In this document: positions 35,994 to 43,623 of the stretch, piece by piece | How positions within the stretch are numbered: position 1 is the first letter of the stretch | How the letters are laid out: each line of letters starts with the position of its first letter | Assembly: GCA_934500875.1 (NCBI GenBank) | Contig: CAKSTL010000011.1 | Location: forward strand, 1-64,000 | Direction: 5' to 3' | DNA: 64,000 nt | Origin: an uncultured Clostridia bacterium | GTDB lineage: Bacteria; Bacillota; Clostridia; UMGS1810 | Made by a program: the position numbers and the translations under genes | Notes under the pieces: generated by a model | Databases searched by the model: none | The model's input: only the letters and a program-made list of their open reading frames with translations | Told to the model about the DNA's origin: nothing

Positions 35994-36663
35994 AATCCGC
36001 GTTATAGTTTGCGAGGATATAAAGGGAATACGAAAGCATATTGTTTCGGCGCTGAATGCCGAAGAAGAAATCGAGGTTGTCGGCGAGGCAGAAAGCGGCA
36101 AAGAATGTATAGAACTTACACGTCGCGTTGAAACGGATATTATTCTTATGGATATACAAATGGAATATGAAACGGCAGGAATTGATGCAATAAGAGAAAT
36201 TTGCGAGGAAAAACCTGGTGTTAAAATAATTGTTCTCACCGCATACGACAAAAACGAACTTATTTTGGAGGCATATTACACCGGTGCTTCAGATTATATT
36301 ATTAAATCCGCCGATGCGGTCGATATTTGCAAAAATATTAAAAGAGTGTACGAAACACAGGATTTTGTAGGGCCGCTTATCGCAAAAAATTTGCGGGCAG
36401 AGTTTGTTCGTATGAAAAAGAGCGAGGAAACACTTATGTTTTTTATTCATAAGTTTTCCACTCTCACACAGACGGAAAAGGAAATCTTAAAGCTTCTCTA
36501 TCAGGGTTACACAAAAAAGCAGATTTCACAAATGAGGTTTATTGAGGTTTCTACAATAAAGGTACACGTCAAGCATATTTTAAAAAAGTTAAGCTTTCCC
36601 ACCATCAGCAACCTGGTAAGCTTTTTGAGAAAAATAAAAATATACGAAAACTTCAATCTATAA
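35986..36663 (+). CDS. LuxR/NarL-family response regulator
   Basis: A 225-residue cytosolic regulator. The receiver domain (1-120) has the acidic pair Glu10-Asp11, the phospho-acceptor Asp56 in LMDIQM, and the KSAD lysine near 103. The C-terminal LuxR-type HTH (about 155-215) reads LTQTEKEILKLLYQGYTKKQ and then STIKVHVKHILKKL. It is the partner of the overlapping 7TM kinase. A direct target is not proven; the shared inverted repeat at 19472-19526 upstream of its own operon is the obvious candidate. Confidence 0.93.
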   Translation: MNKIRVIVCEDIKGIRKHIVSALNAEEEIEVVGEAESGKECIELTRRVETDIILMDIQMEYETAGIDAIREICEEKPGVKIIVLTAYDKNELILEAYYTGASDYIIKSADAVDICKNIKRVYETQDFVGPLIAKNLRAEFVRMKKSEETLMFFIHKFSTLTQTEKEILKLLYQGYTKKQISQMRFIEVSTIKVHVKHILKKLSFPTISNLVSFLRKIKIYENFNL

Positions 36664-36684
36664 AATCAGGAGAGGAAAAAGGTT

Positions 36685-37584
36685 ATGTATTTACCTATGA
36701 GATTTTGGGGTACAAGCGCGGGCGGAACAATTCCCGCGCCGTTTTGCAGGTGCAGAGTGTGCGAAAATGCCAGAAAGGTTGGCGGAAAAGAAATTCGACT
36801 TCGTTCGGCATTCAGAATAGATAAAAAAATTATGATAGATATAGGAGAGGACTTTGCAGCGCAGGCGGCAAGACTTAATGATGATTTGTACGATACGGAG
36901 CATTTTTTGTTTACTCATCCGCATGAGGATCATTTTAACTATATGATGTTCTGGCTGCGATACGTTGCGTCGGACAGACCGCCCCAAAAGCCTATTAGTG
37001 TTTATTTTGTTGAAAATTCGTTCGATATTGTGGATAAGCTTTTGTATTCGACGCCGCTTATTATCAACAAAGATGCGGGGTATATGAGCGAAAAAAACGT
37101 TAAGTTTATAAAGCTTGACTTTTTGAAATGGTATAAAATAAACGATATTGAGGTTATGGCGCTTAAGGCACATCATGGCACTGCAGTGTGCGAAAACGGC
37201 GCAAATTACCTTATAAAGCTCAAAAACGGGAAAATTATGTATTATGCGCTTGATTCAGGTTATTATCTTGACGAAACGTTTGAGATTTTGAAAAACTTCA
37301 AGCTTGATATTCTCGTCGGCGAATGCACTTTTCCCGAAGAACATACAAAAGACGAAAACGGCAGATATTTCTGCCCTGTGCATATGGATTTGACAAGCTG
37401 CGTCGATATGCTTGACAAGCTTTATACGATTGGTACGGTTGACGAAAAAACCCAAATATATTTGTCGCACATTGAGGCAAAAGGGCTTTGTCACAGCGAG
37501 CTTGAAGAATATTTTTCAAAGCTTGAAAGAAATTACTCTGTAAAAATAGCCTATGACGGGCTTTCGATAGACGAAGATTACTAA
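36685..37584 (+). CDS. Metallo-beta-lactamase-fold hydrolase, PhnP-like
   Basis: A 299-residue cytosolic metal hydrolase. The HxHxDH motif is THPHEDH (His78, His80, Asp82, His83), with later ligands at KAHHGTAV, ALDSGYY and LSHIEAKG. An N-terminal CRCRVC triplet (Cys21, 23, 26) resembles the extra zinc site of PhnP, a cyclic phosphate phosphodiesterase. No other phosphonate gene is present, and in a sugar locus this fold could equally be a lactonase or phosphodiesterase acting on a sugar derivative. Co-transcribed with the two-component system and an MFS carrier. Confidence 0.82.
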   Translation: MYLPMRFWGTSAGGTIPAPFCRCRVCENARKVGGKEIRLRSAFRIDKKIMIDIGEDFAAQAARLNDDLYDTEHFLFTHPHEDHFNYMMFWLRYVASDRPPQKPISVYFVENSFDIVDKLLYSTPLIINKDAGYMSEKNVKFIKLDFLKWYKINDIEVMALKAHHGTAVCENGANYLIKLKNGKIMYYALDSGYYLDETFEILKNFKLDILVGECTFPEEHTKDENGRYFCPVHMDLTSCVDMLDKLYTIGTVDEKTQIYLSHIEAKGLCHSELEEYFSKLERNYSVKIAYDGLSIDEDY

Positions 37585-37606
37585 AATTTTAAAGGCGGTA
37601 AAATTT

Positions 37607-38824
37607 ATGTTGGAAAAAGAGTCAGACAAAGCTGAGTTTTCGAAAGCATTAAAAATCGGCGCACTCTGTATTGTGACATATACAGCAAGTTACATAATGC
37701 GCAATGTTTTAAGCGTATCGTCAGTGCAGATGCTTAAAGACGGCTTTACAAAAGACAAAATCGGTTCAATTTCGTCAATATATTTTATGGCATATGCGTT
37801 CGGGCAGCTTGTAAACGGCAGGCTGGGCGACAAAGTGAAGGCAAAAAACATGGTTGTTACGGGACTTTTTATGTCAGGCTTTGCAGCAATTTGTTTTTTA
37901 CTTGTGAAAAATTTGTATATGCAGATTGTTGTTTTTGCACTGAACGGTTTTGGGTTGTCAATGCTGCGTGGCCCGCTTGTGAAAATGATTTCAGAAAATA
38001 CAATTCCCAAGCACGCGCGCAATATCTGCATAGGTTTTTCCGCGGCAGGACTTTGCGGACCGCTTTTTGCAGGTATGCTTGCGGCGGTTTTGAACTGGCG
38101 GTATGTGTTTTTTTCAGTTGCCGCAATTACGGTGATTATGGGGATTTTAAGCTTTGCTTTGCTTAGTTTTTATGAAAGGAAGGGCGTGATAGCCGATATA
38201 TCAAAAGATGATAAAAAGGAAAAAACAAGCTATTTCAAAATGTTTTTGATAGACAAATTTTTGATGTATCTTTTTGTGGGTGCGTTAACCGAAACGGTAA
38301 GTTCGTCGGTGGTTTTCTGGATACCTGCATATCTTGCCGAAAATCTCGGATTTTCCGCATCGCAGGCAAGCCTTATTTATTCGGTTATTTCGGTTATACG
38401 TTCGGTTTGCCCGTTTTTATGCATATTTATATTTAATCTTATAAAGAACAAAGACAGACTTTTAATCGGAACATTGTTTTTTGCCGCGTGCGTGTTTTTT
38501 GCATTGATGAATTTTGCGTCAAACAGGTGGGTAAATATTTCGTCTGCCGTTCTTGCGCTCGTGTGCGTGGGGTGTGTCAGTTCAACGCTCTGGAGCTTTT
38601 TTATACCGAGTTTGGAAAAATACGGATGTGTTTCGTCAGCAAACGGACTTTTTGATTTTGCCGGTTATATTGCCGCGTCGGCGGCAAATATGTTTTTTGC
38701 AACGGCGGTTACAAAATTCGGATGGACACGGCTTACATACATCTGGAGTGCACTTATGCTATCCGGCGTGCTGGTTGTTTTACTGTGCGGTGTTTTGCCG
38801 TTAAAAAAAGTTAGAAAGGTCTGA
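37607..38824 (+). CDS. MFS transporter, organophosphate antiporter-like
   Basis: A 405-residue carrier with about twelve membrane helices. The N-terminal half resembles the GlpT/UhpC branch: TYTASYIMRNVLSVSSVQML, then GSISSIYFMAYAFGQLVNG and RLGDKVKAKNMVV. These proteins exchange phosphorylated or acidic organic solutes for phosphate, or act as sensors. It lies between the PhnP-like hydrolase and a sugar epimerase, so import of a small sugar acid or sugar phosphate is a reasonable guess. Ribosome site AAAGGCGG. Confidence 0.85.
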   Translation: MLEKESDKAEFSKALKIGALCIVTYTASYIMRNVLSVSSVQMLKDGFTKDKIGSISSIYFMAYAFGQLVNGRLGDKVKAKNMVVTGLFMSGFAAICFLLVKNLYMQIVVFALNGFGLSMLRGPLVKMISENTIPKHARNICIGFSAAGLCGPLFAGMLAAVLNWRYVFFSVAAITVIMGILSFALLSFYERKGVIADISKDDKKEKTSYFKMFLIDKFLMYLFVGALTETVSSSVVFWIPAYLAENLGFSASQASLIYSVISVIRSVCPFLCIFIFNLIKNKDRLLIGTLFFAACVFFALMNFASNRWVNISSAVLALVCVGCVSSTLWSFFIPSLEKYGCVSSANGLFDFAGYIAASAANMFFATAVTKFGWTRLTYIWSALMLSGVLVVLLCGVLPLKKVRKV

Positions 38825-38828
38825 TTTC

Positions 38829-39641
38829 ATGAGGGAAACAGCAGTATCGGCAACGTCTTTGGGAAAAAGAGGCGTGCCGTTTGAACTGAATGATGAGATT
38901 TTTAAGCTTTGCTCAAATTCGGATATTTCGGCAATAGAGGTAAATCTGCCGTTCGGATATGACTTTTTCGGCATTGATTTTGAACATTTGAACGCGCTTT
39001 CAAAAAAGTATAACGTGCGCCTCTGGTCGTATCATTTGCCGTTCAGCGATTATTTTGACCCGTCCGCACTTGATAAGACAGAGGGAGATAAGGCGCTGGA
39101 GGATTTTAAGCGGCTTATAAAAAATGCGTCAAAATCTGATATAAAATGCGTTGTCGTACACCCGAGCGCGGAGATAACCATTGCTGAAAACCGCGGTGTG
39201 CGTATGGAAAACGCAATAGTGCGCCTTTCAAGGCTTGCCGATTATGCGGATTTGTTCGGTATAGATGTTGCGGTTGAAACATTGCCGAGAATGTGCCTCG
39301 GAAATTGCACCACGGAAATAGAAGAACTTATTTCACTGAATTCAAAACTCAAGGTTTGCTTTGACGTAAATCATATAGAGCTTGGCACGCAGAAGGAATT
39401 TGCTGAAAAATTGGGAAGCCGTATTGTGACGCTGCACATATCTGATTACGTTGTCACCGACGACCATCTCTTGCCCTTCGAGGGGGAAATAGATTGGAAA
39501 GAGCTTATTACGGCGCTTAACAAGATAAAGTATAGCGGACCATTTTTGTACGAAGCAAGTATTTATACAAAGGAAAATGTTATGCGTGACTTAAGGCTTT
39601 ATCATAAACTGCATAAGAAAATCGAAGATTTGGCTGATTGA
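38829..39641 (+). CDS. Xylose isomerase-like TIM-barrel epimerase
   Basis: A 270-residue cytosolic protein of the sugar phosphate isomerase/epimerase fold. Conserved strands with metal ligands are visible: SYHLPFSDYFDP, VVVHPSAEI, VAVETLPRMCLG, VCFDVNHIELG, VTLHISDYV and a terminal FLYEASIY. It differs from the relative at 17508 and is not a recent duplicate. It is the last gene of the rightward operon of locus 1, five bases after the MFS gene, and is followed by a terminator. Confidence 0.85.
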   Translation: MRETAVSATSLGKRGVPFELNDEIFKLCSNSDISAIEVNLPFGYDFFGIDFEHLNALSKKYNVRLWSYHLPFSDYFDPSALDKTEGDKALEDFKRLIKNASKSDIKCVVVHPSAEITIAENRGVRMENAIVRLSRLADYADLFGIDVAVETLPRMCLGNCTTEIEELISLNSKLKVCFDVNHIELGTQKEFAEKLGSRIVTLHISDYVVTDDHLLPFEGEIDWKELITALNKIKYSGPFLYEASIYTKENVMRDLRLYHKLHKKIEDLAD

Positions 39642-39676
39642 TGTTTTCTGTATAAACGAAATATTATTTTAATGAA

Positions 39677-39728
39677 GAGGCTGTGGCAAAATGATTTTTG
39701 AAATCAAGTTTGTCTGCAGCCCCTTTTT
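39677..39728 (+). terminator. Rho-independent terminator of the first locus
   Basis: GAGGCTG at 39677 pairs with CAGCCCC at 39717 (one mismatch), extended inward by CAAA/TTTG, followed by TTTTT. The rest of the 39729-39938 gap is A/T-rich with no gene or clear structure. Confidence 0.7.
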
Positions 39729-39938
39729 ATTTGAACCGTAAGTTCGTTTTAGTCGAAAGAAAGCAAATCCAAACCCACCTGAAACTCATAATTTTGTCAT
39801 TTTTTCTTATCACCCTTGCAAGGCTAAAACGGATTTAATAATCATATTGGCCCTAATTATGATGTTTGGCAGAAGGCTCGCAAGCTTTTTTGTTCTTTAC
39901 CTATTGCAGCGATTTGATTTTTCGTGTGATTATATGCG

Positions 39939-40733
39939 TTATATCAAACTGTTGTCATATTTTCCCGGAGCCATACCGGTAAATTTTTTGAAAACTTTGC
40001 CGAAATATGCGGTTGAATTAAAATTTAAAAGTTCGCATACCTTTTCAATCGGATAGTGCCGCTCGTTCAGGTAGTATATGCTTTTTTTAATTCGCACATA
40101 ATTTTTATATTCAACAGGTGTATATTTCAAAGATTTTTTAAAAAGACTGTAAAAGTGCGATTCGCTCAAATGGCACAAATCAGCCAGAAACGCAACGTCA
40201 TAATTCTCCTCAAGATGCCGTTCTATGTATGTTACGGCAGGCAGAACGGCAGGATTTATCGACGACAGCTTTTCCTTTTTCAAAAACGGGTAAATTTCAT
40301 TAAAAATATCGTAGAACCGCGCTATCGCAAGCGTGGGGCTTTTTTGCTGAATATAATACAGACTTTCCGTTTTTTTTGCGGTTTGTTCGGAATCCGGCAG
40401 TATAACCTTTTGCAGGGCAAACAGACGGTCGAGCGAAACGTTTCCCGGTTTTGTTACGGTAAAACGGAAGTTTGTGATGTAAAATTCAATTTCAGGATTT
40501 CCGCTCCAGTAGCTTTCGTAAATAATTCCGTCGGGAATGTAGAAAAAATCGCCTGCAGTGCAGATAAACGTGTTGTTTTCGCACACGAAAGTCGCCTCGC
40601 CCTTTTTTATGCAGCCGAAGGTAGAGTCGATTTTTCCCATATTTCCGTCGTAAATGTATGAATCTGAAAAAACGTGACGCAGAATTTCAAGCCGCGTAAG
40701 GTGAATATCCCTGAATTTTATTTCGTTTTCCAT
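39939..40733 (-). CDS. AraC-family transcriptional regulator
   Basis: A 264-residue regulator with an N-terminal cupin-like sensor (FICTAGDFFYIPDGIIYES near 65) and a C-terminal double HTH: LADLCHLSESHFYSLFKKSL and VCELLNFNSTAYFGKVFKKF, followed by GMAPGKY. The ATG at 40733 is chosen because GGAGGCAGAT lies just before it; a second ATG at 40751 overlaps that site. It is divergent from the ~23 kb operon of locus 2 and is probably its sugar-responsive activator. Confidence 0.92.
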   Translation of the reverse strand: MENEIKFRDIHLTRLEILRHVFSDSYIYDGNMGKIDSTFGCIKKGEATFVCENNTFICTAGDFFYIPDGIIYESYWSGNPEIEFYITNFRFTVTKPGNVSLDRLFALQKVILPDSEQTAKKTESLYYIQQKSPTLAIARFYDIFNEIYPFLKKEKLSSINPAVLPAVTYIERHLEENYDVAFLADLCHLSESHFYSLFKKSLKYTPVEYKNYVRIKKSIYYLNERHYPIEKVCELLNFNSTAYFGKVFKKFTGMAPGKYDNSLI

Positions 40734-40891
40734 ATCTGCCTCCAAAAACATAAAATTATGTAAAATAATATAACAGTATAGTTTTTATACGTATGGTGTT
40801 TTTGCTAAAAAATGCTTTTATATAAGTAAAAATATGACATTTGCAAAAAAACATATCAGAGAATAGTTTGTAATGATAAGAGAATACCATA

Positions 40892-40920
40892 TTGTGCGCG
40901 TGTTGTCAATGTATTATAAT
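40892..40920 (+). promoter_or_regulatory. Promoter of the second polysaccharide operon
   Basis: TTGTGC (40892-40897), 17 bases, TATAAT (40915-40920), about 60 bases before the ATG at 40981. The 170 bases upstream, shared with the AraC gene, contain ATACGTAT (near 40788) and other A/T-rich stretches but no long palindrome. Confidence 0.6.
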
Positions 40921-40980
40921 AATTTTGTAACATATAGTGAAATTTTGTGTAAATATACCAAATTTACGGGAGGATGTCAA

Positions 40981-43611
40981 ATGAGAAAACAGTTTTTGCC
41001 GATGTTTTTGTGTTTTGCAATGATATTTTGCACTTTTGTCTGCCCGGAATATGCAAAAGCAGCCGGGGGTATATATGAAAACGCACCGTATCTTTTGAAT
41101 GCGGTGGGCGTTATCGATGCGCCCGATACAGACAGTGAAATTCTTGACGGTGCACTTCTGAGATATGAAACAGCGCGTCTTGCGGTGGGACTTATAGGCG
41201 GCAAAGATGCTGCAAAAGGCTATATCGGCGACGGTTCGTTTAGTGACGTTGGCGAAAAGTCGATATGCGCGGACTACATATATTATGCGAAAAAGTGCGG
41301 CATCATTTCGGGATACGGAAATTATTACCGACCCAAGAACGAAACGACATACGCCGAATTTATAAAAACGGTTGTCAGCATACTCGGCTATGATTTGCGC
41401 GCCGAGTATGAGGGTGGTTATCCTGCAGGATATATTAAAGTTGCCGCGGTGCTTGGAATAAATATCGGCAAGGGCACAGATGATACAATAACACGACGTG
41501 AGGCATATCACATCGCATTTCTCGCACTCGAAACCGACGTTATGAAAACAAATATCATAGGGGATAAAACCGATTATAAAATCGAAAAAGGCGAAAATTT
41601 GCTGAATATATACCTTAATGCCGAAACGGCGGAGGGAATTATAACGGGAAACGGGACAACGGGAATCTATTCAAAAACTCCGTCGTCCGACACCACGATA
41701 ATGCTTGACGGCAAGGCTTACCAGACCGATAGAATTAATCAGCGCAGGTTTTTGGGATTTGACAGTGTTGTTTACATAAAAAAGAATACAAATAAGGTGC
41801 TGTACATACGTGAGAGCGACTCAAATACACTTTATTCCGTAAAAAGCGACTTTATAAGTGCAAATACAACAAAAAAATCATTTAAGTATTACACAGATGA
41901 GCAAAAGACGAAGGAAAAAAGCATTCGTCTGGGCGATAACACGTCTATTATATACAATGAAGTTTTCCTTGGCAAGCTTTATACCTCCGATGTTGCAGCA
42001 GACGATTTAATGCCCGATTCGGGACATATTGACCTTTTGGACAATGACGCGGACGGCACGGCGGATATTGTTTTTATTTCGGATTACAAGTCGTATGCGG
42101 TGAGCCATTCATCACAGACAAACCAAAAAATATATGTAAAGGGAAATACCGTAACCGAGCTTGATATAAACGACAACGTGAGGGTAATCGACGCTCGCGG
42201 AAACGATTGTGATTATACTGCTCTTGCCGAGTGGGACGTCGTTTCGGTTCTTGGGTCAAGGGACTATTACACCAAAGACGGTGAAGCCGCGGTTATCGCC
42301 GTGATTAAAAATTCTGTCAGAGGAATTGTGAACGAAACGAGCGAAGATGCTGCGGTTATTGACGGTGAGGAATACGGCGTCGCAAAGAATTTTTATGATG
42401 AGGGATATTATTTTGAGCTGGGCAGAAACGGCAGCTTTTATTTTGATGCGGAGAACAAAATCACCGCTTGCGATTACAGTGACAAAAAAGAGGATTACGG
42501 TTATTTGATTGATGCGCATATTCCGGAGAAAAATCCAAAATTGCTGATGCTTAAAATTTTCACCAAAAACGGACGTGTTGAGGATTATACTGCGGAGGGA
42601 AAAATTAAATTTTCGCAAGGAGGCGCCGAAATGCGCGACGACGCATATAAGCTTATAGCAAAATTCACAAAGACGGACGGTACCGCAACGGATAATCAGC
42701 TTATTATGTATTCCTTAAACGAGGACAAAACGATAAAGTCAATAAGCAAATACTCAGATACGCCGAGCTATAATGTGTTTTCCAAATCATTTTCGGGCGA
42801 CGGAGTGCATTATGTGGCAAGACGGTTTGGCGGAAAATATTATTTGTCGGCTGCCGATACAAAAATTTTCAGTATTCCCGACAAGTCGGACGATTATAAA
42901 AATTATCAGCTTTTAACGCCGACATCCATTGAAACGGACAAGAAATATGACGGCGTGGAAATATATGATGCCGATGAGGACAATTTTGCCGGTGCGGTTA
43001 TTATGAAGGAAAAAAATGCAGCCGGTGTGGCGGGAACGTCGAGAATTATGCTTGTTGAGAAGGTATCTGCGGCATTGAGCGGGTCGGGTGATTTAACAAC
43101 GCTGGTCACCGGTTTGTTTAACGGCAAAGAAACGCGTGTAACCGCAGAGGAAACGGGACTTGTTACGTTGTCGGGAAATAACGGTGTGTGGGGATATAGC
43201 GGCGTTGCGCTTGAGAATCTTAAAAAAGGCGACATAATTCAGTATGCGCTTAATCCGTCGGGCGAAATTAAGAAATTCCGGATATTATTCAGACCTGACA
43301 GCAGTGCGGACAGCTTTTACAAAAACGGAAACGACACCGTTCCGACAGATAGAATTTTGTCAAACGAGCTTACCGTTATGTATAACAAAGTGGTGAGATG
43401 TTCGGCGACGGCGGCAATTTTAGATTCCGATAATGAGAAGGGTGTAAATTTTAAGGGCGACAGATTTAATCTTATCGTTTATATTTACGACGGTAAAAAG
43501 AATGAAATATATATTGGCTCAAAAGGCGATATTGTGCCGGGTGATATGGCATTTATGACATTTGATTATGCCTCGCCGAAAGAGATGGTAATTTACCGAT
43601 ATGCCGATTAG
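40981..43611 (+). CDS. Large surface protein with N-terminal SLH repeats (scaffold-like), paralogue of 27050
   Basis: An 876-residue secreted protein. ATG 40981 is chosen over 40873 because GGGAGG lies ten bases upstream and a clean signal peptide (ending EYAKAAGG, about 29) then begins. Residues ~35-185 are SLH-like (ARLAVGLIGGKDAAKGYIGD; ISGYGNYYRPKNETTYAEFI; ITRREAYHIAFLAL). The remaining ~690 residues are beta-rich with short recurring units (SVRGIVNETSEDAAVIDGEE) and no catalytic motif I know. Architecture and length match the protein at 27050-29713. It opens the second locus, directly after its promoter, implying high expression. A scaffold or glycan-binding role is inference. Confidence 0.8.
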   Translation: MRKQFLPMFLCFAMIFCTFVCPEYAKAAGGIYENAPYLLNAVGVIDAPDTDSEILDGALLRYETARLAVGLIGGKDAAKGYIGDGSFSDVGEKSICADYIYYAKKCGIISGYGNYYRPKNETTYAEFIKTVVSILGYDLRAEYEGGYPAGYIKVAAVLGINIGKGTDDTITRREAYHIAFLALETDVMKTNIIGDKTDYKIEKGENLLNIYLNAETAEGIITGNGTTGIYSKTPSSDTTIMLDGKAYQTDRINQRRFLGFDSVVYIKKNTNKVLYIRESDSNTLYSVKSDFISANTTKKSFKYYTDEQKTKEKSIRLGDNTSIIYNEVFLGKLYTSDVAADDLMPDSGHIDLLDNDADGTADIVFISDYKSYAVSHSSQTNQKIYVKGNTVTELDINDNVRVIDARGNDCDYTALAEWDVVSVLGSRDYYTKDGEAAVIAVIKNSVRGIVNETSEDAAVIDGEEYGVAKNFYDEGYYFELGRNGSFYFDAENKITACDYSDKKEDYGYLIDAHIPEKNPKLLMLKIFTKNGRVEDYTAEGKIKFSQGGAEMRDDAYKLIAKFTKTDGTATDNQLIMYSLNEDKTIKSISKYSDTPSYNVFSKSFSGDGVHYVARRFGGKYYLSAADTKIFSIPDKSDDYKNYQLLTPTSIETDKKYDGVEIYDADEDNFAGAVIMKEKNAAGVAGTSRIMLVEKVSAALSGSGDLTTLVTGLFNGKETRVTAEETGLVTLSGNNGVWGYSGVALENLKKGDIIQYALNPSGEIKKFRILFRPDSSADSFYKNGNDTVPTDRILSNELTVMYNKVVRCSATAAILDSDNEKGVNFKGDRFNLIVYIYDGKKNEIYIGSKGDIVPGDMAFMTFDYASPKEMVIYRYAD

Positions 43612-43623
43612 GAGGATTTTAAA

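Noticed and set aside
36685..37584. Phosphonate (phn) operon
   Set aside because: Only the PhnP-like fold is seen; no C-P lyase or phosphonate transporter genes occur in the window.
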